A stretch of DNA of 64,000 bases from Jaltomata sinuosa (lineage: Eukaryota > Streptophyta > Magnoliopsida > Solanales > Solanaceae): positions 806,001 to 870,000 of the forward strand of contig QJPP01000003.1 in NCBI GenBank assembly GCA_003996215.1, in the 5' to 3' direction. The notes under the pieces are model-generated. The model searched no databases. It worked only from the letters and a program-made list of their open reading frames with translations, and was not told the DNA's origin. Shown here piece after piece: positions 43,974-55,599 of this stretch (positions are counted from its first letter, which is position 1; the number at the start of each line of letters is the position of its first letter). Made by a program: the position numbers and the translations under genes.

Positions 43974-44586
43974 TTCTTGCTTAAGAAAGAGGTTTATAAT
44001 TTTGGATGAGAATTCACTAGTGGGTACTTGGGATTTCCATTTAGGTTGAGGATAGAAATAGCTCAATTCGCCGGGAAATACCCATTTAGCAGTCTAAGCT
44101 AGAGATAGTGTGACTTCCCCAAGCTTTTATTGCTTGGTTAATATTGAAACAATGGTGCTTGAACAAAGACCATGGAAAATATGTTTGTTGGATCGAAAGA
44201 TTAACAATCATAACAAAAACCAATGTTACCCATATTGTTGATTAAGAATTTGCATAATTGAACAAGTACCTTATCCCACATTTAAGTCCTATTGGAAACA
44301 TACCCCTAGTCGTCCTCTCTCTTGATACAAATCCCTTTTTACTTTATCATTTTGTTTGGAATTGAAATTGTGATAGATTCCCAATTCCCTGATTTCCCCC
44401 TTTTTTACTTTTATTATTGTTTGAACAAATACACTATTGGTAATTGATATATGACAATCTTATAGGTGACTCTACCATTTCTCTGTGGGATCGACCCCGA
44501 CTCCCATCGAGAATATAAATTTTGTTTTGTTCTGATGATCGCTATCACCTCCATATGGAGAGTGTTACTTGAGCGTTATCAGAATG

Positions 44587-45577
44587 TGGTCCAATTTTTG
44601 ACTCGTATATTTTCTGGTCAAGGCCAAGGGCTAGTAGGTCCAATTACAGGTATTAGTGGTGCAGATAGGGCAGATAGTGTGCAGATACATGATTTTATTA
44701 ATTTGGACCCTCTATCATTCACCGGGTCAGATCCTAATGAAGATCCACAAAACTTTATTGATCAAATCCAAAGGACCTTGGATATTATGCATGTATTTGG
44801 TAAAGAAGCAGTTGAGCTAGCAACATATAGATTTAAAGGGTGTGTCTATATTATGATACGAAGCTTGGAAACAATCTAGGGATACAAATGCACCTTCAAC
44901 TATTTGGAAAGAGTTCAAAAAGGCATTCCTTGACCATTGTCTTCCATTGGAGATTCGAGAGTCCCTTGCAGATCAGTTCTTAAATCTCCACCAAGGGAAT
45001 ATGAGCGTGAGAGAGTATAATCTCAAGTTTAATTCTTTGTCCAGGTATGCTCCTAATGTAGTAGCTACTATGGAGGATAGATTTTATCAAAACATGGATA
45101 GGTTGGATTTGTATCTGGTTAGAGATTGTACTATTGTTACTTTGAATAATGACATAGATATAGCAAAGATAAAAACTTTTTCACAAAATATGGAGGATCA
45201 AAGGCAAAGGAGAAGGACGCAAGAGTCAGAAAGAGGGTATTCCAAGAGGGCTAGATCTATGAGGCAATTTACATTGTCCTAAGGTGAGTCTAGGCCTCAG
45301 TGTTCTAATAGGCTGCCTAGGCCACTATCTTCCTACTCTATAGCTAGTGCTCTACCTTGATTTCAAGGGTCCAAGGGCAATCAATATTAGTAAAGAAGTG
45401 AAAGCCAAGCTTCACAAGTAGCGGGGTATCAAAAGAAGGGAAGTATGAGCCAATCAAGACCTCCACGACAGCTTTGTAAAGAATTTGGAAGATATCATCT
45501 AGGTACATGTAGGTTTAGGACAGATGCTTGCTTTTGGTGTGGTACACCAGGACATATGATGAGGAACTGCCCTTGAA
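44587..45577 (+). pseudogene. Gag core and zinc knuckle of element B
   Basis: Continues the gag begun at 35584. 'FINLDPLSFTGSDPNEDPQN' opens the retrotransposon gag core (44695 on). A stop near 44877 and a frame change precede 'QFLNLHQGNMSVREYNLKFN' (44975-45030). A perfect CCHC knuckle, C-F-W-C-x4-H-x4-C, is at 45529-45570, followed by a stop. Stops near 44935, 45280 and 45358 break it elsewhere. Confidence 0.85.
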
Positions 45578-46130
45578 AGGGCATGTGTGATATGGCTCAA
45601 CCTAATAGATCATCTGTCACATTATCATCATCCGTTACTCCTTTAGGTAGTGGTATACCACTACCTACAGGTCGTGGTAGAGGTGTTAGATGAGCAACTA
45701 GTTCCAGTGGTGTACAAAATCAAACATATGCCCTATTGGGTCGACAAAATTTGGAGACTTCACCTGATGTGGTTACATATACATTGTCTATATATTCACA
45801 TAATGTGTATGCATTAATTGATCCATCTCTACTCTATCATATATCAATCTACTGATTGTGGGAAGTTTGAAAGAAAACTGGAATTATTGGCTAAATTATT
45901 TGAAGTGTCTACACCAATTGGCGAGTCTATTATAGCTAGAAGAGTCTATCGTAATTGCATAGTAATTGTTTGTAATCATGATACAATGGCTGACCTTGTT
46001 GAGCTAGAAATGGTTGATTTTAATATTATAATGGGTATGGATTGGTTGTCTTCTTGTTATTCCATAGTAGATTGTCGAGCTAATATGGGTGCATTTCCAT
46101 TTTCCAAAAGAGACAGTCCTTGAATGGAGA
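45578..46130 (+). pseudogene. Aspartic protease of element B
   Basis: The active-site region reads Y-A-L-I-D-P-S near 45810, where the Gly of the usual D-[STP]-G is replaced by Ser. The next residues are broken by a stop. 'FEVSTPIGESIIARRVYRNC' and 'DFNIIMGMDWLSSCYSIVDC' (45900-46080) are the typical downstream blocks. Frame change near 46090. Confidence 0.8.
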
Positions 46131-46885
46131 GGTTATATTGGGGTGCCAAGAGGTAAGTTTATTTCTTTTCTTAAGGCAAAGAACATGATGTCCAAAAGGT
46201 ATATATGTCATATAGTGAGAGTGAGGGATATAGATGCGAAGCCTCTAACTCTTTTGATCTATTCCAGTGGTAAATGAATTTCTGATGTATTTCTCGAAGA
46301 GCTTCCGGGTTTGCCTCTAAAACAAGAAATAGAATTTGGTATTGATATAGTTCCACGTACTCAACCTATCTCCATCCCTCCTTATAGAATAACCTCAAAA
46401 AAATTTTGATAATTGAAGGAGAAATTAAAAGACTTGTTAGAAGAGGGATTTATAAGTCCTAGTATGTCCCCTTGGGGAGCACCAATTTTATTTGAATGTA
46501 TGAAAGATAGCTCGTTGAGAATGTGAGTTGACTATCGACAGTTGAATAAGGTGATAATTAAAAACAAATATCTTCTCCCTAGAATTAATGATTTGTTTGA
46601 TCAGTTACAGGGTGCTAAGTGTTTCTCAAAAATTGACTTGGGGTCGGGTTACCACTATGTGAGGGTCAAAGAGAAAGATATACCCAAGATAAATTTTCGA
46701 ACACGGTATGGTCATTTTGAGTTTTTAGTTATGTCATTTGGGATAAAAAGTGCACCAACATCTTTTATGGACTTGATGAATAGGGTGTTCAAGCAATTCT
46801 TGAATATGTTTGTGATAGTATTTATAGATGATATTTTGGTTCATTCAAGATAAAAAGAGGACCATGCTAATCACTTGTGGTAGGT
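46131..46885 (+). pseudogene. Reverse transcriptase of element B, N-terminal and palm part
   Basis: 'EIEFGIDIVPRTQPISIPPY' (46330-46387), then fingers with 'KNKYLLPRINDLFDQLQGAK' and the first catalytic Asp in FSKIDLGSGYHYVRV (46624-46668). The FIDDIL catalytic box is intact (46821-46838). Element G interrupts the gene at 46885; the frame resumes at 54139. Stops near 46275, 46410, 46525 and 46852. Confidence 0.87.
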
Positions 46886-49166
46886 TGTCACGCCCCGAAC
46901 CTACCCCCTGAATGTAACACGAGACTCAAGATCACAAGTGATCTCAATAAAACCCTCTGGCATTAGCATGACTTAAAAACTGAACAAAGCATAAGAATGA
47001 AAGCTTAATTAAAGTAATGAGCAACTTGATCTATTATATAAATATAAGACTAAAGATGACAATCTGAATTATACTGAATATTTGACTCTATGTCTGAAAG
47101 CCTCTACTACAGACGAGTTGCTAGGACAAGTCACCAGCTAACTCTAAATGCTAAAAAAGTGAATAAACAAACTAAATACTGAAATGAAGCTAAACTCCAA
47201 GTCCTCAAAAAGGGAGGACTCACCAAGCTGGCTGGATGTTCTACTGATCTACTAGCCTCGAATCTGGGAACGGACTACATAATCTACATCATAATAGGAT
47301 ACAACATAAAGAGGTATGCGGTCAGTACTATGAAATATACTGAGTATGTAAGATATGTATATGTCATGATAAAATATATTTGAAAGCATGCTTAAAACTG
47401 ATTTCATGCATAAATAGAAGAAATCATAAGTAAATATCATAGTTTGAGTAATAAGCATGAGATAGAAGTCAAACCTCAAAATAAGATATCATAAAGCTTA
47501 GAAAACTTGAAAGCGTTCATATGGGAGTTTCTTATAACCGATAATAGAACATGTAAGCTACATGGAATCTAACTATATAACCCTAGTTAGCAAATCTTCC
47601 CCGAACCCTGCCAAGGTATAGGGCACCATAGTCCAACTATATAACCCTAGTTGGCAAAGCTGCCCTATGCCCCACTAAGGCAAGGGCACCATGATCAAAG
47701 AGTGGAACCACTTTCATAAGCCCATTGGGCGATACATATCCTATGCTGGCAATGCAGTTTTTGGACTTTGGTAATCGAACCCTCATCGCTCGGTACTAAA
47801 TACTACTACCAAAATATACATATAACTCATAACATACTTGTGGCATATCTGATGCCAAATCTGTTTGAAAATCCTAAAGACACATCTGGTGTCATGCAAT
47901 TCTCATATCATAAGTTTTTGAAGCTTAGCATAGCCATAATTCAAAACATACTTTTCTTTATAAATTCATAACTTGAAGAATTAGGCATGCAATTTCATAA
48001 ATACATAAGGCCATGTTATCTAAGCATGCCAATTTTCATTTGAAATTATGCAATTTGATGGAATCATGCTAGAAATCGTCTTTAATGTATGGGATTTTGA
48101 AATCAATTAAGAAATTTCAAATAAAACATAGATAAGTAATGAGAAACCATGAATTGATGCTTTAAAAGAAGACCCATAACTGTTCCCCAATTTGGGTAAG
48201 AACCCTAATTTGACAATTTCGTAAATCAAAATAAAAATCATGAGTTTTAGGCATAAGGGTGAAAAGAATCCCTCATTGAATACCCACATACCTGAAACAT
48301 GAATAACTTCTAGATAGAACTTTGGGGATGAAGCTTGGAGAAGAATCCTTAAGGTTGGAGGTGGAGACTTGGAGAAGAAATCTGAAAGAAAACTCTTGAG
48401 AGACTTTCTTGCTTGAGCTTTTATGATCTTGCTTGCTTGAAACCCTAGTTGTCTTGCCTTAGAGTCTTGAGGGAATTATTTAGAGATATATTTGAAGTTC
48501 TTATGAGGAATAATCCCTTTTGGGTGTTTAAAGAATGAGGGTAAAGACCTAAGGTAAGGAAAGGACCAAACTACCCCCAACTTAAATGCTGAAAAAAATG
48601 TGGAAAAGTCATCGGACGGCTTGTCCCATGGGCCGTCGTGGCTCCCACGGGCTATCGGACCCAACTGTGGGCTTCATGGGGTTCAAAAGGCTCACTGACT
48701 GGTTCCCATGCCCTGACACCATGGGCCATCATGCTCACCACGGGGGTCATGGATGCCCATCATAGTTTCCCACGCCCGTCGGATTTTGACAGCTGATAAT
48801 GCTTCACTAAAATTTCCATATCCTTTTTCTCCGGACACGAATTAATGAGCGGTTGGTGGCGTTGGAAATAAGATTCAAATAACTTTAATTTGGTAGGTAC
48901 TAAGCCACCTAACTCTTTTTATTCTAGTAGTTATGATTGTTTGAAGTTGACCCTAGTAAGAACTTACATGAAAACTAAATCGGTAGAAGGGCTTTCAACT
49001 TAACTTTGAGCTAGGGGTCCTTTATGACTTCGATTCACATCTAATACTCCTTCAAAACTTAGGAATTGATATAAATACTTAGATTCATAGAAAATTCATC
49101 TAGTTTGGGTTTAACAACACATGAAGAATGGTTCAGATCTTGGCTTAGAATTTCTGGGGTGTTACA
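46886..49166 (-). repeat. 3' LTR of element G (2,281 bp)
   Basis: TGTCACGCCCCG...GGGGTGTTACA on the plus strand. Related to the A and C LTRs but a distinct subfamily. The inverted-repeat island at 48600-48790 uses words such as CCCATGGGCCGTCGTGG. I see no clear TATA box directly below it. Confidence 0.85.
48600..48790 (-). repeat. Palindrome island in the 3' LTR of element G
   Basis: Repeated CCATGGGCC, GTCGTGG, CCCACGGGC and CCACGGG(G/T)GTC words and their complements. Counterpart at 53570-53755 in the 5' LTR; a related island is in N (50290-50640). Confidence 0.6.
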
Positions 49167-49199
49167 ATATCTCCCCCTTGGGATTATTCGTCCTCGAAT
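49167..49199 (-). other. Polypurine tract and AGGA hairpin of element G
   Basis: Minus strand CCCAAGGGGGAGATAT next to the LTR. Stem ATTCG (49186-49190), loop TCCT, CGAAT (49195-49199) on the plus strand. 49200-50000 is non-coding and shows no domain. Confidence 0.75.
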
Positions 49200-50049
49200 G
49201 AAGACTACTAAGTTGAGATTGGAGGGGGAAAGTGTTTCAATCCTATCAATGGAGTTCTAATTGATGAGGTATTTTATGGTAACAGATTTTTGACTAAAAT
49301 ATAACTGAGATCGATTCCAGGAACATGCATGCATTTCGAGAGCATAAGTATAACTGATGGGGCATGAAACTGAATATCTAACATGATAATTGGTCTGGAT
49401 TAAGAGTAAGTACTTGGCTGAAACTCGTAGCAATCGAACACATTCTTAGGGATCATAGTCAACTGAATCGAACTGAGAGAAGTAGCTATACGAGAAAACT
49501 ATTCTCTTCTAAACTGAACTTACTACCATGGACTTAGTTGAACATAGGGTCTTCTTTCCTTAGGAATGATTACTGGTAGGTTTGAACTTATATGATATGA
49601 GCACTCTGGGCGGGGAGTAAGAACAAGACTACTCCCGCCTAAACAACACAATTGATAGATTTTAAGCTTATGAACACCTTTTTAACTACACTAACTTCCT
49701 GAATAGCACACTTACCATTTGCATCTAAAATTCTCACCAACGCACATATGGATACTAAGGTTTGAGTCTGACTACCTTCTTCAACCATGTTCAACCCTAT
49801 CTTGACTAAATCTCTTGCATTTAGACTTATCCTCTAAGAATAATGTTCCTTCTTATCACAAAAAACAACTAACCTTGAGCTCTTAGCCAATGGGATCACT
49901 AGTCGCGTAAAACAAAGGCCCATATGTATTTCATCATAATATCTAAGCTTATAACTATGGTTACCTTATGGTTTTTTGTATCTCACACTATCCGAGACTT
50001 CTCCTCTCTTCTCTAGCATATATAGGAGCTGCAACTTGAAGAAATTCTA

Positions 50050-50696
50050 CAACAAGACATACCATAATTGAAGACTTCTAAGCTAGAACCTTGAGGGATG
50101 GAGACTTGAAGATGGAGATCCTTAGCTTGAAGCTTGAAGCTTGGAGGAGTGGAATTCTTTATCTTTTGGAATTTAGAGTGAGGGGAAGGGGAAAGGTTTA
50201 GGCTAATAAGGGATAAAACCCCACCAGAAGTGTCAAAATGACCTCACTTAGGATTTAAGAGAATAGAGGAAAAGACCAATCTACCCCTGACTTAAAAATA
50301 GAAAATGCAGGAAATCATCGCCTCACAGACTACCCGACGAGCGTCGCACTCATGATGGCCCGTCAGACCAAAGCATCAGACAAGCAAGCTAGGATTTGGG
50401 ATTTCTAGAGGGTTTCGACGGTGGGTTCCCATGGCCCATCGCAACCACGACTCCCGTGGTGATATCCCATCGGATCAAGAAAGATAGGGGGAAACCACTG
50501 TGAGACTCCGATGGGGAATTCCCATAGGCCGTCGCTACAACGACGCCCATCATGAATGCCCCTCGAACTGGAAGATTTGTGGCTTAAATCCACTGGATAA
50601 TTCCCACGATGCGCCCCATGGCCCATCGGGTCTAAGATTATGGAAAATTTCCTGGGTTCTAAGTTTATAAGCTGGTTTAGATTTTGGGGTGCTACA
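50050..50696 (-). repeat. N: chromovirus LTR remnant inside element G
   Basis: Resembles the U3 end of the A/G LTRs: GGAGCTTGAAGCTTG-type block near 50130, palindrome-rich 50290-50640, and terminus GGGGTGCTACA at 50696 followed by a tract-like ATATCTCTCCCTTGGG. It lacks the other LTR end. The flank to the right (50697-51110) looks like internal sequence without coding potential. Confidence 0.6.
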
Positions 50697-51110
50697 ATAT
50701 CTCTCCCTTGGGCTCGTACTACCTTTCTAAGTCTGCGAACCTCTCACTATTCTCTAAACTGAACTATGATCATTTTACCCTAATAGAACATACACTGATC
50801 TAGGATCTAGTATGAATATCCACTTACTTCTATAACATCAGCTTTCCCTCGCCTAAAAACCTAAGTCTAAATCTTTCCATCTCATATAGGGGTTGTACAC
50901 ACCACATTCATTAACTTACAACCTATCCCTTGCAATGCCATGTCAAGCTTAGATGGTTCTAACAACCCACAACTTTCTCTTCCTACTACCCATTGTGATG
51001 CTATACTCCACTATCACTGTTTGTTGTAAGCTAAGACATCTCACAACCATACAAGACTAGGGGTCTGGGCACTATGGATGCATGAAGTAAGAAATCTAGT
51101 GACATACCTG

Positions 51111-51640
51111 ATTCAACTTCTAGATGAATACTCTGACCCGACTGGCTAAGGAAATGAAAGGAATCAGTTTTGCAGCTGAACACCACTATTGCTCTGCTTA
51201 TCTGAGGGGCAATCCCTGATCCTATGGCCTAACTAACCACACCCAAAATACCTCCCTTTGCCAGCAAGGCACTCACCTAGAGGAAACTTACCACAACTAC
51301 TACAACGAGGGTATCTCAAGGTATTTGGAGCCCTATTATGACAAGACTGAGAATCGACTACAGATGTGCTAACTGGAGATGGGGTTGGTCCAGATGACCT
51401 TTGCTGAAATGATGACCGATTCCTACTACCAGTTTTCTGCTGACTAGAGTCATGGTTCCATATTCTAGTCTTCTTATTATTCCTCTTTCTCTTCTTTAGT
51501 TTCTCTTTCTCATTCAACTGAGATGTCATGGCTTGCTCCAACATACATATGGATTCATGAAACTCTGCATTTATAACCTCGTGGTTTGGAATAAGCGGAT
51601 TAGCATTCCTCTTGGTGTTTCTTCACAGAGGCATTTATCT
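51111..51640 (-). pseudogene. Gag of element G with its central core deleted
   Basis: The N-terminal piece near 51640-51530 resembles the gag start of element A (NPLIPNHEVINAEF). It runs directly into a Lys/Arg-rich segment (51500-51440) and Ser-rich linker, then a zinc region (CSSCGKFPLGECLAGKGRYFGCG, split over 51303-51233). The conserved gag core, about 500 bp in A, is missing. The product could not assemble normally. Confidence 0.7.
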
Positions 51641-51830
51641 GAATTGCATAAGGAACAGATTAGAAGGGTAATTAGAGTTAAACTCTATCACACAATACTG
51701 AATACGAAAGAAGTGAAGTTTTTCCTAAGACACCTCGTAGACTCTCTCTTATAAGTGTGGCACGCTTCACACCCATGAAAGAGATTCTACTTGATGCGGC
51801 TTTCAGACACCTAAGACTCTTGAACCTGAT

Positions 51831-51842
51831 GTTCTGATACCA
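51831..51842 (-). other. Primer binding site of element G, tRNA-Met type
   Basis: Minus strand TGGTATCAGAAC, one change from TGGTATCAGAGC, 4 bp inside the LTR at 51847. The adjacent leader (51790-51830) matches that of element A. Confidence 0.8.
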
Positions 51843-51846
51843 AGTT

Positions 51847-54138
51847 TGTCACGCCCCAAACCTACCCCCTAGACGTAACACAGGACTCAAGATCACAAGT
51901 GATCTCAAGATAACCCTCTGGCATTAGCATGGTTTAAAAACTAAACAAAGCATAAGAGCAAAAGCTTAACTGAAGTAATAAGCAACTTGATCTATTATAT
52001 AAATATAAGACTAAAGATGACAATCTGAATTATACTGAATATTTGACTCTATGTCTGAAATCCTCTACTACTGACGAGTTGCTAGGACAAGTCCCCATCT
52101 AACTCTAAATGCTGAAAACTGAATAAGCAAATGAAATACTGAAATAAAGCTAAACTCCAAGTCCTCAAAGGAGGAGGACTCACCAAGCTGGTTTGATGTT
52201 CTGCTAATCTACTAGCCTCGAATTGGGGAACGGACTACAAAATCTACGTCATAATAGGATGCAACACAAAGAGGTATGCGGTCAGTACTATGGAATGTAC
52301 TGAGTATGTGAGATATGCATATGTCATGATAAAATATACTTGAAAGCATGCTTAAAACTAATTTCATGCATAAATAGAAGAAATCATAAGTAAATATCAT
52401 AGTTTGAGTAATAAGCATGAGATAGAAGTCAAACCTCAAAATAAGATATCATAAAGCTTAGAAAACTTGCAAGCGTTCATATGGGAGTTTCTTATAACCG
52501 ATAATAGACCATGTGAGATACATGGATTCTAACTATATAATCCTAGTTAGCAAAGCTGCGCCGAACCCTGCCAAGGTACAGGGCACCATAGTCAAACTAT
52601 ATAAACCTAGTTGGCAAAGCTTCCCTATGCCACACTAAGACAAGGACACCATGATCAATGAGTGGAACCACTTTCATAAGCCCATCGGGCGATACATATC
52701 CTACACTGGTAACATAGTTTTTGGACATGGGTAATCGAACCCTCATAGCTCGCTGCTAAATACTACTCTCAAAACATTCATATAGCTCATAACATACTTG
52801 TGGCATATCTGATGCCAAATCTGTTTGAAAAGCATAAAGACACATCTGGTGTCATGCAATTCTCATATCATAAGTTTTTGAAGCTTAGCATAGCCATAAT
52901 TCAAAACATAATTTTCTTTCTAAATTCATAACTTAAAGAATTTGGCATGCAATTTCATAAATACATAAGGCCATGTTATCTAAACATGTCAATTTTCACT
53001 TGAAATCATGCAATTTGATGGAATCATGCTAGAAATCGTCTTTAATGTATGGGATTTTGAAATCAATTAAGAAATTTCAAATAAAACATAGATAAGTAAT
53101 GAGAAACCATGAATTGATGCTTTAAAAGAAGACCCATAATTGTTCCCCAATTTGGGTAAGAACCCTAATTTGACAATTCCATAAATCAAAATAAAAATCA
53201 TGAGTTAGGCATAAGGGTGAAAAAAATCCCTCATTGAATACCCACATACCTGAAACATGAAGAACTTCTAGCTAGAACTTTGGGGATGAAGCTTGGAGAA
53301 GAATCCTTAAGGTTGGAGATGGAGACTTGGAGAAGAAATCTGAAAGAAAACTCTTGAGAGACTTTCTTGCTTGAGCTTCTATGATCTTGCTTTCTTGAAA
53401 CCCTAGTTGTCTTGCCTTAGAGTTTTGAGGGAATTCTTTAGAGATAGATTTGAAGTTCTTATGAGGAATAATACCTTTTGGGTGTTTAAAGAATGAGGGA
53501 AAAGACCTAAGGTAAAGAAAGGACCAAACTACCCCCAACTTAAATGCTGAATAAAATACAGAAAAGTCATCGGACGACTTATCCCACGGGCCATCGTGGA
53601 TCCCACGGGCCATCAAACCCAACCATAGGCTTCATGGGGGTCAAAAAGTCTCACTGGATGGTTCCCATGCCCTGCCACCATGGGCCGTCGTGGTCACCAC
53701 GGGTGTCGTGGACACCCGTCAGAGTTTTCCACGCCCGTCGGCCAGCCTAATAGATTTTGATAGCTGATAATGCTTCACTAAAATGCTCATAACCTTTTAC
53801 TATGGACACGAATTAATGAACGGTTGGTAGATTTGGAAAGAAGATCCAAATACCTTTAAATTTGTAGGTACTAGGCTATCTAACTCTTTTTATTCTAGGA
53901 GTTATGATCGTTTGAATTTGACCCTAGTAAGAACTTACATGAAAACTAAATCGGTAGAAGGGGTTTCAACTTAACTTTGAGCTACGGGTCCTTTATGACT
54001 TCGATTCACATCTAATACTCCTTCAAAACTTAGGAATTGATCTAAATACTTAGATTCATAGAAAGTTCATCTAGTTCGAGTCTAACAACACATGAAGAAC
54101 TATTCAGATCTTGGCTTAGAATTTCTGGGGGTGTTACA
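51847..54138 (-). repeat. 5' LTR of element G (2,292 bp)
   Basis: Pairs with 46886-49166 along its length. Palindrome island at 53570-53755. Ends GGGGTGTTACA, with one extra G compared with the 3' copy. Confidence 0.87.
53570..53755 (-). repeat. Palindrome island in the 5' LTR of element G
   Basis: Counterpart of 48600-48790, with words CCCACGGGCC, CCATCGTGG, CCATGGGCC and CACCACGGGTGTCGTGG. An insertion of about 13 bp near 53741 (CCAGCCTAATAG) distinguishes it from the other copy. Confidence 0.6.
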
Positions 54139-54850
54139 GATTCTTCGTGATCGTAAGTTATATGCAAAGTTTTCTAAATGTGGGTTTTAGTTAAAATCTA
54201 TGGCATTATTAGGTCACATTATTTCTGATGAATGAAAAAGGGTCGATGCTCAAAAGATAGAGGCCGTGAAAAACTGACCAAGACCTACAATGCATATGGA
54301 GTTTTATAGTTTTGTTGGGTTGACATGTTATTATAGAAGGTTCGTTGAAGGATTTTCCTCCATTTCAGCACCCTTAAGAAATCTAGCACACAAAGAAGCC
54401 AAGTTCCAGTGCAGTGATGCTTGCGAAATAAGCTTCCAAGAGCTGAAGAATAAGTTGACTTCTACACCTGTATTGGTACTTCTAGAAGGCACATAAGGGT
54501 ATAAAGTGTATTGTGATGCTTCAAAAGTGGGCTTAGGATGTGTATTGATGCAGGATGGTAAAGTAATAGCTTATGCCTTGATATAATTATGGCCACATGA
54601 TCTTGAGCTAGCAACAATTGTATTTGTTTTGAAGATATGACGCCACTATTTGTATGGTGTTCATGTTGATATATACTGACCATAAGAGTTTGGAATATAT
54701 ATTTAAGCAAAAGGACATGAATTTGAGGTAGCAAAGATGGCATGAGCTATTAAAAGATTATGATATTGATATCTTATATCATCGGGGGAAAGTAGATGTG
54801 GTAGCCAATGCTTTAAGTCAAAAGACAATGGCAAGAACTTATGTGAAGTC
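54139..54850 (+). pseudogene. RT C-terminus and RNase H of element B
   Basis: Resumes the RT interrupted at 46885 with ILRDRKLYAKFSKCGF, then SLLGHI-type thumb residues and FVGLTCYYRRFVEGFSSIS (54308-54365). The RNase H first acidic block VYCDASKVGLGCVL is near 54508-54550, TDHKSL near 54680 and DVVANALS near 54795. Stops near 54188, 54235, 54275 and 54494 and frame changes show decay. Confidence 0.83.
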
Positions 54851-55599
54851 CACGGAAGGACAAAGGATAGCTAAGGATCTATACCAACTAGCTAGCTTGC
54901 GGGTTCGCCTTCTTTAGTATTCGAATGAAGGGGTTATTGTGCAAAATACGACAGAATTTTCATTAGTAGCTGAAGTAAAAGAGAAGCAATATAAGGATCC
55001 TATTTTATTACAACTTAAGGAGAATATACAAAAAGGTATAAAAAAGGCATTTAAGCTTACGCAAGATGGAGTACTACGATGCCAAAACAAATTATGTGTA
55101 CCTAGTGTAGATGGACTAAGAAAGAGGATTATGATAGAGGCACATAATTCAAGATATTATGTCCATCCAGGATTAACTAAAATATATCATGACTTGAAAG
55201 AAGTGTATTGGTGGAGTAACATGAAGAAGAACATTGCAAAATTTGTGGTTCAATATCCAAATTGTCAACAAGTTAAAGTAGAGCACCAAAAGCCCAGAGG
55301 TTATATGCAATATATAGAGCTTCCAATTTGGAAGTGGGACATGATCAACATGGATTTTATCACTGGTTTGCCTTGATCATTTCATAATTTTGAATCCTTA
55401 TGGGTGATAGTTGATAGACTCACCAAATCAGTGCACTTCTTACTGGTCAAGACTACTTTTACAGTTGAAGAGTATGCAAGGTTGTATATTAAAGAGATAG
55501 TTAGGCTAAATGGAGTGCCAATCTCTATTATATATTATAGGGGAGCTCCATTCATTGTGAATTTTTGGAAGTCATTTCAAAAAAGTTTTTGAATGCAAT
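54851..55599 (+). pseudogene. Integrase of element B, truncated
   Basis: Open segment 54939-55376 with the HHCC domain: His residues in 'EAHNSRYYVHPGLTKIYHDL', but the first Cys is Tyr (Y-P-N-C instead of C-P-N-C, near 55255). The first catalytic Asp is in MDFITGLP (55350). After a stop the core continues 55404-55592. The second catalytic Asp is lost (I-I-Y-Y-R-G for I-I-S-D-R-G, near 55535). The gene ends at 55599, where LTR I begins; the third catalytic residue and C-terminus are absent. Confidence 0.85.

Larger units (their letters stand above)
35804..44581 (+). mobile_element. H: solo LTR of the D/E/F family, split by element E
   Basis: Starts TGATAAGTTGG and ends GCGTTATCA. A perfect 5-bp duplication, GAATG, flanks it (35799-35803 and 44582-44586). 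Without element E it is about 1.5 kb, the normal LTR length for the family, and has no internal region, so it is a solo LTR left by LTR-LTR recombination. It contains an island of inverted repeats (35995-36250) and a hairpin CCCGA/TCGAG (44496-44511) near its 3' end, with one mismatch. Confidence 0.9.
46886..54138 (-). mobile_element. Element G: internally deleted chromovirus-type element (7,253 bp)
   Basis: Minus-strand element with two closely similar LTRs (46886-49166, 51847-54138) and only 2.7 kb between them: non-coding DNA, an extra LTR-like remnant (N) and a gag lacking its core. A tRNA-Met-type primer binding site and a hairpin with polypurine tract are present. The flanks differ (TAGGT at 46881-46885, GATTC at 54139-54143), so no target duplication is seen, and a few bases of the B RT gene seem lost. 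It is antisense within B. Confidence 0.82.

Noticed and set aside
54139..54143. Target duplication for element G
   Set aside because: Flanks TAGGT and GATTC do not match even with shifts of one or two bases.
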